Source of the DNA: Streptosporangium brasiliense
GTDB taxonomy: Bacteria; Actinomycetota; Actinomycetes; Streptosporangiales; Streptosporangiaceae
Length of the DNA: 64,000 nucleotides
Reading direction: 5' to 3'
NCBI RefSeq assembly: GCF_030811595.1
Contig: NZ_JAUSRB010000002.1
Coordinates: 5,022,001 to 5,086,000, forward strand
Shown here: in pieces, positions 60,138-64,000 of the stretch
How positions within the stretch are numbered: position 1 is the first letter of the stretch
How the letters are laid out: each line of letters opens with the position of its first letter
The notes under the pieces: generated by a model
The model's input: only the letters and a program-made list of their open reading frames with translations
Told to the model about the DNA's origin: nothing
Database searches by the model: none
Position numbers and translations under genes: made by a program

Positions 60138-60524
60138 GTGGTGTCCGAGGTCGTTCAGGCGGACCGCACAGTCGTCGTGCTGCGGGCCGTCAGCGCGCTG
60201 TACGGGGTGGCGGTCCTGGTCCAGGCGGTGACCGCCGGACAGCTGCTGAGCGGCGGCGCCGCCGGGGCGCACGGCGCCGGCGCGGCGGCCGTGCACCTGC
60301 TGGGCCTGGCCCAGCTCGTGGTCGCCGTCCTGCTCTGGCGGCCGGGCCGGGGACCGGGCCGGCCCGCGCTCGCCAGCCTGGTCCTGCTGCTGGCCGGCTT
60401 CGCCCAGTCCGCGCTCGGCGGCGCCGGCGGCACCGCGCTGCACGTCCCGCTGGGCATGGCGCTGTTCGGCGGTGTCGTCGCCATGACGGTCTGGGTGTGG
60501 ACGTTCGGCGGGCACCGGGGATGA
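60138..60524 (+). CDS. Small four-helix membrane protein
   Basis: 128 residues from GTG 60138. TVVVLRAVSALYGVAVLVQA, HLLGLAQLVVAVLLWRPG, LASLVLLLAGFAQSAL and VPLGMALFGGVVAMTVWVWT are four membrane segments; basic C-terminus. No known domain. Function unknown. Confidence 0.7.
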   Translation: MVSEVVQADRTVVVLRAVSALYGVAVLVQAVTAGQLLSGGAAGAHGAGAAAVHLLGLAQLVVAVLLWRPGRGPGRPALASLVLLLAGFAQSALGGAGGTALHVPLGMALFGGVVAMTVWVWTFGGHRG

Positions 60525-60573
60525 CCTTCCCGGCCGGGGCGCCGTCCCGATGGGTGCCGGGGAACCTGCCGGG

Positions 60574-61131
60574 TCAGACGTCCCGGTGGCCTTCCCACTC
60601 GTCCTCCAGGGCCGAGTGGACGATGGAGTCGCGCCAGGCGCCGCGGGCCCGCACGTGGTGCCTGATCCTGCCCTCCTCGACCATCCCGGCGACCAGCATC
60701 GCGAGCTGGGCGGCGGTGTTGGCGGGGGAGCGGGCTCCCCAGATGCGGTGCAGGCGCAGGTGCCGGAAGCCGAACATCAGCATCAGCCGGATCAGGTCGG
60801 TGCCCATGCCCCGGCCCCAGTGGTCGGGACGGAGGCCGAGGCCGATCTCCGCGCTGTGCGGGTGGTCGGCCTCGATGTGCAGCCGGGCGACGCCGATGGC
60901 CTCGTCGCCGTCCAGATCGATCACCGCGAGCACGTACAGTCGCCGGGGCTCGGCCTGCGCCGCCTCCAGCGCCTGGGCGACTATCTCCTCGACCTCCTCG
61001 TGGGTGCGCGGGTCGAACGGCAGATGCTCGGTGGCGGTGGGGTCGCCGTAGACGGCGTGCAGCGCGTCCACGTCCTCGGCCGTGACTTCTCTCAGCCCGA
61101 GTCTCTTACCGGAGATCTGAACGTGACGCAT
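60574..61131 (-). CDS. GNAT family N-acetyltransferase
   Basis: 185 residues from ATG 61131. GLREVTAEDVDALHAVYGDP start, AEIGLGLRPDHWGRGMGTDL with the acetyl-CoA loop (RxxGxG), and LHRIWGARSPANTAAQLAML is the RimJ/RimL-type pattern. It acetylates an amine or N-terminus; substrate unknown. Confidence 0.9.
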   Translation of the reverse strand: MRHVQISGKRLGLREVTAEDVDALHAVYGDPTATEHLPFDPRTHEEVEEIVAQALEAAQAEPRRLYVLAVIDLDGDEAIGVARLHIEADHPHSAEIGLGLRPDHWGRGMGTDLIRLMLMFGFRHLRLHRIWGARSPANTAAQLAMLVAGMVEEGRIRHHVRARGAWRDSIVHSALEDEWEGHRDV

Positions 61132-61230
61132 GCGCAGACGCTAACGCCTCAGGAGTCCCAGGGCTAGAGATCGTTCTGTCCGACAACTATGCCAAAGACG
61201 GCAAATGTCGCTTTACTCCCGGTCAGGGGG

Positions 61231-61280
61231 CGGGTGGTGCCGTCAGGCGGAACGGCGGGTGGTGCCGCCAGGCGGAACGG
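61231..61280. repeat. Two tandem 25-bp repeats
   Basis: CGGGTGGTGCCGTCAGGCGG at 61231 recurs as CGGGTGGTGCCGCCAGGCGG at 61256 (period 25, one mismatch), in the gap before the esterase gene. Confidence 0.8.
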
Positions 61281-61399
61281 CGGGCGGGACCGAGGGCGGG
61301 GACGGGTCGGAGGCGGGCGGGGGACGGTCCCCGGCGTGTGCTCACGGCCGCCGTCATGGCCGGTGAGGGATCCGGTGAGGGATGGAGCAGAATAAGTGA

Positions 61400-62551
61400 A
61401 TGATCCCTCCGGTCCCCAACGTGCTCGTGACCACCGGCCCGGGCCTGGTCGCCGACCTCCGGCTCCTCACGGAGGTGGCCGACCGCGAGTTCGCCGCCCT
61501 CGGTGTCAACGGGAAGGTCTCCCCGGCCTCCGACCTGCCCGCTCTGCGGGCGGCGCTGGAGTTCCCCGGCGCCCTCGTCGTCCTCCCCGGCCCCGGACCC
61601 GAGGCCCGGAGCCTGGTCTCCGGGCACCCCCGCGCGGTCTGGCTGGACCTGGAGAGATCCGTCGCCCCCGGCCCTCCTGCCCGCGACCCGGCGGGCGCCC
61701 ACCTGCACGGACGGGGGATCTGGGGGCTGACGTGGGCGATCAGGCATGCCGTGCACCGGCTGCGGTGGCCGGCGCGGCGGATCGCCTACGGCGACCACCC
61801 CGACCAGTGGGCGGAGGTGCGGCCGCCGCACGGGGACGGCGCAGCTCCGCCCGTCGCGGTGCTGCTGCACGGCGGCTACTGGCGCTCGATCTGGGGCGCG
61901 GACCTGATGGACGCGCTCTGCGTCGACCTGGCCGAGCGGGGGTTCGCCGCCTGGAACCTCGAATACCGCCGTCCCGATCTGCACGGCTGGGCCGCGACCA
62001 CCGAGGACGTCGCCCGGGCGATCGCCCTCGCGGCCGGGAGCACGCCGGGGCCGGTCGTGGCGATCGGCCACTCGGCGGGCGGGCAGCTCGCCCTCCGCGC
62101 CGCCGCCGACGACCCCCGGATCACACTGGCCGTCTCCCTGGCCGGAGTGCTCGACCTGGTGGAGGGCGACCGCAGGCAGCTCAGCTCCGGCGCGGTCGCC
62201 GCGGCGCTCGGCGGGTCCGCGGCCGAGGCGCCCGAGGTCTACCGGCGTTCCAGCCCGATGGAGCGGCTCCCCCTGGGCGTGCCCCAGCTCATCGTGCAGG
62301 GCGGCGGCGACGACCTCGACCTGGTCGACCTGGGCAGGCGCTACGCGCGGGCCGCCCAGGCCTCGGGTGACGAGGTGACCTACCTCGAAATGTCGGGTGA
62401 CCACTTCGACGTCATCGATCCCGCCTCCCCGATCTGGCGCGCGACGGCCGGAGTGATCGCCGACCGCACGTCCCCGGACCCGCTCCGCGGGCCCGGGGAC
62501 GGCCCGCGCGCCGCGCAGGCCACCGATCCCGCGCCGTCAGGCCAGGGATAG
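61400..62551 (+). CDS. Alpha/beta hydrolase with N-terminal dehydroquinase-like domain (kynurenine formamidase-type)
   Basis: 383 residues, ATG 61400. The N-terminal about 135 residues (NVLVTTGPGLVADLRLLTEV, LHGRGIWGLTWAIRHAVHRL) look like a degenerate type II dehydroquinase/flavodoxin-like half. The C-terminal hydrolase has HGGYWRSIWG (kynurenine-formamidase motif), nucleophile AIGHSAGGQLALRA (Ser), LIVQGGGDDLDL and a His in MSGDHFDVIDP. The fusion is unusual. The last 15 bases overlap the ferredoxin gene on the other strand. Confidence 0.8.
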   Translation: MIPPVPNVLVTTGPGLVADLRLLTEVADREFAALGVNGKVSPASDLPALRAALEFPGALVVLPGPGPEARSLVSGHPRAVWLDLERSVAPGPPARDPAGAHLHGRGIWGLTWAIRHAVHRLRWPARRIAYGDHPDQWAEVRPPHGDGAAPPVAVLLHGGYWRSIWGADLMDALCVDLAERGFAAWNLEYRRPDLHGWAATTEDVARAIALAAGSTPGPVVAIGHSAGGQLALRAAADDPRITLAVSLAGVLDLVEGDRRQLSSGAVAAALGGSAAEAPEVYRRSSPMERLPLGVPQLIVQGGGDDLDLVDLGRRYARAAQASGDEVTYLEMSGDHFDVIDPASPIWRATAGVIADRTSPDPLRGPGDGPRAAQATDPAPSGQG

Positions 62552-62728
62552 GGCTCCCGACGGGCACAGGTGCACGGCGCGGCGGACCGCCGCGTCCATG
62601 GAGGCGGGCGGGTCGGCCTGCAGCAGGACCACGGTGCCCTCCTCCTCGCTCTGGTCGAAGACCTCCGGCACGGTGAGAGCGCACATACCGGCTCCGACGC
62701 AGCGGTCGGTGTCCGCGTTGATCTTCAT
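62537..62728 (-). CDS. Small ferredoxin, P450 partner
   Basis: 63 residues. MKINADTDRCVGAGMCALTV and HLCPSGALSLA give three Cys ligands (C-x5-C...C-P) of a 3Fe-4S ferredoxin. These small ferredoxins pass electrons to P450s in actinomycetes. It begins 11 bases after the P450 gene ends, in one unit. Tail overlaps the esterase end by 15 bases. Confidence 0.92.
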   Translation of the reverse strand: MKINADTDRCVGAGMCALTVPEVFDQSEEEGTVVLLQADPPASMDAAVRRAVHLCPSGALSLA

Positions 62729-62739
62729 GATCCGTTCTC

Positions 62740-63939
62740 CTACCAGGTGACCGGGAGCCGGTGCACGCCGTAGATGGTCATATTGGAACGCATGGGCACC
62801 TCCTCCGGAGGCACCGCCAGGCGCAGGCCCGGGAAGCGGCGCAGCAGCGCCGGATAGGCGATGCGCATCTCGACCCGGGCGAGTTGCTGGCCCAGACACT
62901 GGTGTATGCCGTGGCCGAAGGTGAGATGACCCGTCGGAGGCCGGGTGACGTCGAGGGTACCGGGATCGTCGAACCGCTCGGGATCGCGGTTGGCCGCCGG
63001 CAGCGAGAACGCCACCGACTCCCCGGCCTTGATCAATCGGCCGTCGAGCTCGACGTCCTCCAGCGCGGTCCGGACCGGGCCCATGTGGATGATCGTGAGA
63101 TAGCGCAGGAGCTCCTCGACGGCGCTCTCGGCCACCGCCGGGTCGTCGCGGACCAGGGCGAGCTGGTCCGGGTTGCGCAGCAGCGCGAAGGTGCCGAGCG
63201 CGAGCATGTTCGCGGTCGTCTCGTGGCCGGCGACGAGCAGGAGCACCGCGACGCCGGTGAGCTCCTCGTCGTTGAGCTCCCCGCCCGCGGCGAGGGAGCC
63301 GAGCAGGTCGTCGGCCGGTTCGGCCCGCTTGCGGAGCACCAGCCCGTGCAGGTAGGCCATGAGGTCGGCCAGCGCCGCGGCCATCTGCTCGGCCGAGGAG
63401 TCGAGGTTCAGCAGCGCCGCCGAATCCCGCTGGAACTGCTCGCGGTCGGCGTACGGCACGCCGAGCAGCTCGCAGATCACCAGGGACGGGATCGGCAGGG
63501 CGAAGGACTGCACCAGGTCGACCGGCTGGGCGCTCCCCTCCATGGCGTCCAGGCAGTCGGAGGTGATCTTCTCGATCCTGGGTTCGAGCTGCCGCATCCG
63601 CCGCACCGTGAACTGCCCGGTCAGCAGCCGCCGGTAGCGGGTGTGCTCGGGCGCGTCCATCCGCAGGAAGAATCCCGGCAGCGTCCGCCGGTCCTCCTCC
63701 TGGAACAGCGGGTGGGCGACCGGCGGATGGTTGAGCTCGGTGCGGTTGCTGAAGCGGTTGTCGGCGAGCACGGCCCGCGCGGCGGCGTTGCCGGTCACCA
63801 GCCAGCCCAGATGCCCGTCGGCGAAGGTCATCCGGTGGAGCGCGCCCTGCTGCTGCCAGCGCAGCGCCTCCCCGGGCGGGTCGAAGGGGTGTTCGCGGAC
63901 GAGGGGAAAGGTCACCGGGCGGGATGGGGCCTCGGTCAT
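62740..63939 (-). CDS. Cytochrome P450 (CYP105/107-like)
   Basis: 399 residues from ATG 63939 (GAGGAG upstream). I-helix LLVAGHETTANMLAL (acid/alcohol pair and ETTA), EELLRY (E-R pair), heme loop FGHGIHQCLGQQLARVE with the Cys ligand. Begins TEAPSRPVTFPL. It hydroxylates a hydrophobic substrate such as a secondary metabolite, drug or steroid; not predictable. The ferredoxin follows. Confidence 0.94.
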   Translation of the reverse strand: MTEAPSRPVTFPLVREHPFDPPGEALRWQQQGALHRMTFADGHLGWLVTGNAAARAVLADNRFSNRTELNHPPVAHPLFQEEDRRTLPGFFLRMDAPEHTRYRRLLTGQFTVRRMRQLEPRIEKITSDCLDAMEGSAQPVDLVQSFALPIPSLVICELLGVPYADREQFQRDSAALLNLDSSAEQMAAALADLMAYLHGLVLRKRAEPADDLLGSLAAGGELNDEELTGVAVLLLVAGHETTANMLALGTFALLRNPDQLALVRDDPAVAESAVEELLRYLTIIHMGPVRTALEDVELDGRLIKAGESVAFSLPAANRDPERFDDPGTLDVTRPPTGHLTFGHGIHQCLGQQLARVEMRIAYPALLRRFPGLRLAVPPEEVPMRSNMTIYGVHRLPVTW

Positions 63940-64000
63940 GGCGCAGCTCCTCGCAGGTAGACGACTGTTCTTCCATCCCCCACCAAACAACATCAGATGT

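Noticed and set aside
1-64000. CRISPR array or prophage/BGC of full size
   Set aside because: No regular repeat-spacer series, no phage structural genes and no PKS/NRPS modules were seen; only recombinase fragments and isolated tailoring-type enzymes.

Overview
The window is GC-rich throughout, with GTG/ATG starts, dense short intergenic gaps and many regulators. This is typical of a large-genome filamentous actinomycete. Gene content and protein style (actinobacterial glgC/glgA pair, B12-riboswitch-controlled class Ia ribonucleotide reductase, P450 plus small ferredoxin, secreted amidase) fit Streptosporangiales (Streptosporangium/Nonomuraea-like) or a close relative. The assignment is inferred from style, not from a marker gene.

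Region 1 (1 to about 25.6 kb) is an accessory, heavily remodelled stretch. It opens with the 3' end of an XRE/TPR-type regulator followed by a small gene and an ATP-binding anti-sigma-like gene, then a visibly AT-richer island (about 2.84-4.34 kb) carrying one unrecognised protein. After that come many regulator/enzyme pairs: TetR + 118-aa protein, FAD monooxygenase, LysR + quinone oxidoreductase, MFS exporter + TetR, saccharopine-dehydrogenase-like protein + TetR, NmrA-like + MarR, GH43 arabinanase, and SnoaL/SDR/SDR + LysR. Interspersed are broken genes: a truncated aldo/keto reductase with a second partial copy 2.1 kb away, a split FAD monooxygenase, a tetR fragment joined to a tyrosine-recombinase tail, degraded AHSA1 and ArsR genes, two serine-recombinase fragments, and a head-to-head NmrA/MarR pair that has lost both 5' ends. 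The mixture indicates past mobile-element activity and ongoing decay.

Region 2 (25.6-39 kb) is a more orderly set of metabolic and peptidase genes: MBL hydrolase, S9 peptidase, SDR, carboxymuconolactone decarboxylase-like protein, zinc alcohol dehydrogenase, glutamate-cysteine-ligase-like protein, a propeller-like protein, pyroglutamyl peptidase with a DUF393 partner, a membrane-anchored endonuclease/exonuclease/phosphatase protein, and two tandem paralogous membrane proteins.

Region 3 (39-64 kb) looks like core chromosome. It has a Gly-Cys-Gly-Val tRNA cluster, a secreted amidase, glmS, a TctC-like lipoprotein, a cobalamin riboswitch followed by nrdA-nrdB, an MscS channel, secreted proteins, a pentapeptide-like membrane protein, enoyl-CoA hydratase, a TetR-VOC operon, a 22-G homopolymer, divergent glgC/glgA, a PH-domain protein, pgeF, a CbiX-like chelatase, GNAT, an esterase and a ferredoxin-P450 pair.

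No complete novel multi-gene system is evident. The most unusual items are the 47-bp near-perfect palindrome containing the MFS promoter, the split monooxygenase with a coupled ATGA junction, the AT-rich orphan gene, the tandem paralogues with near-identical 3' halves, the G22 tract, and repeated leaderless start architecture with operators overlapping promoters.
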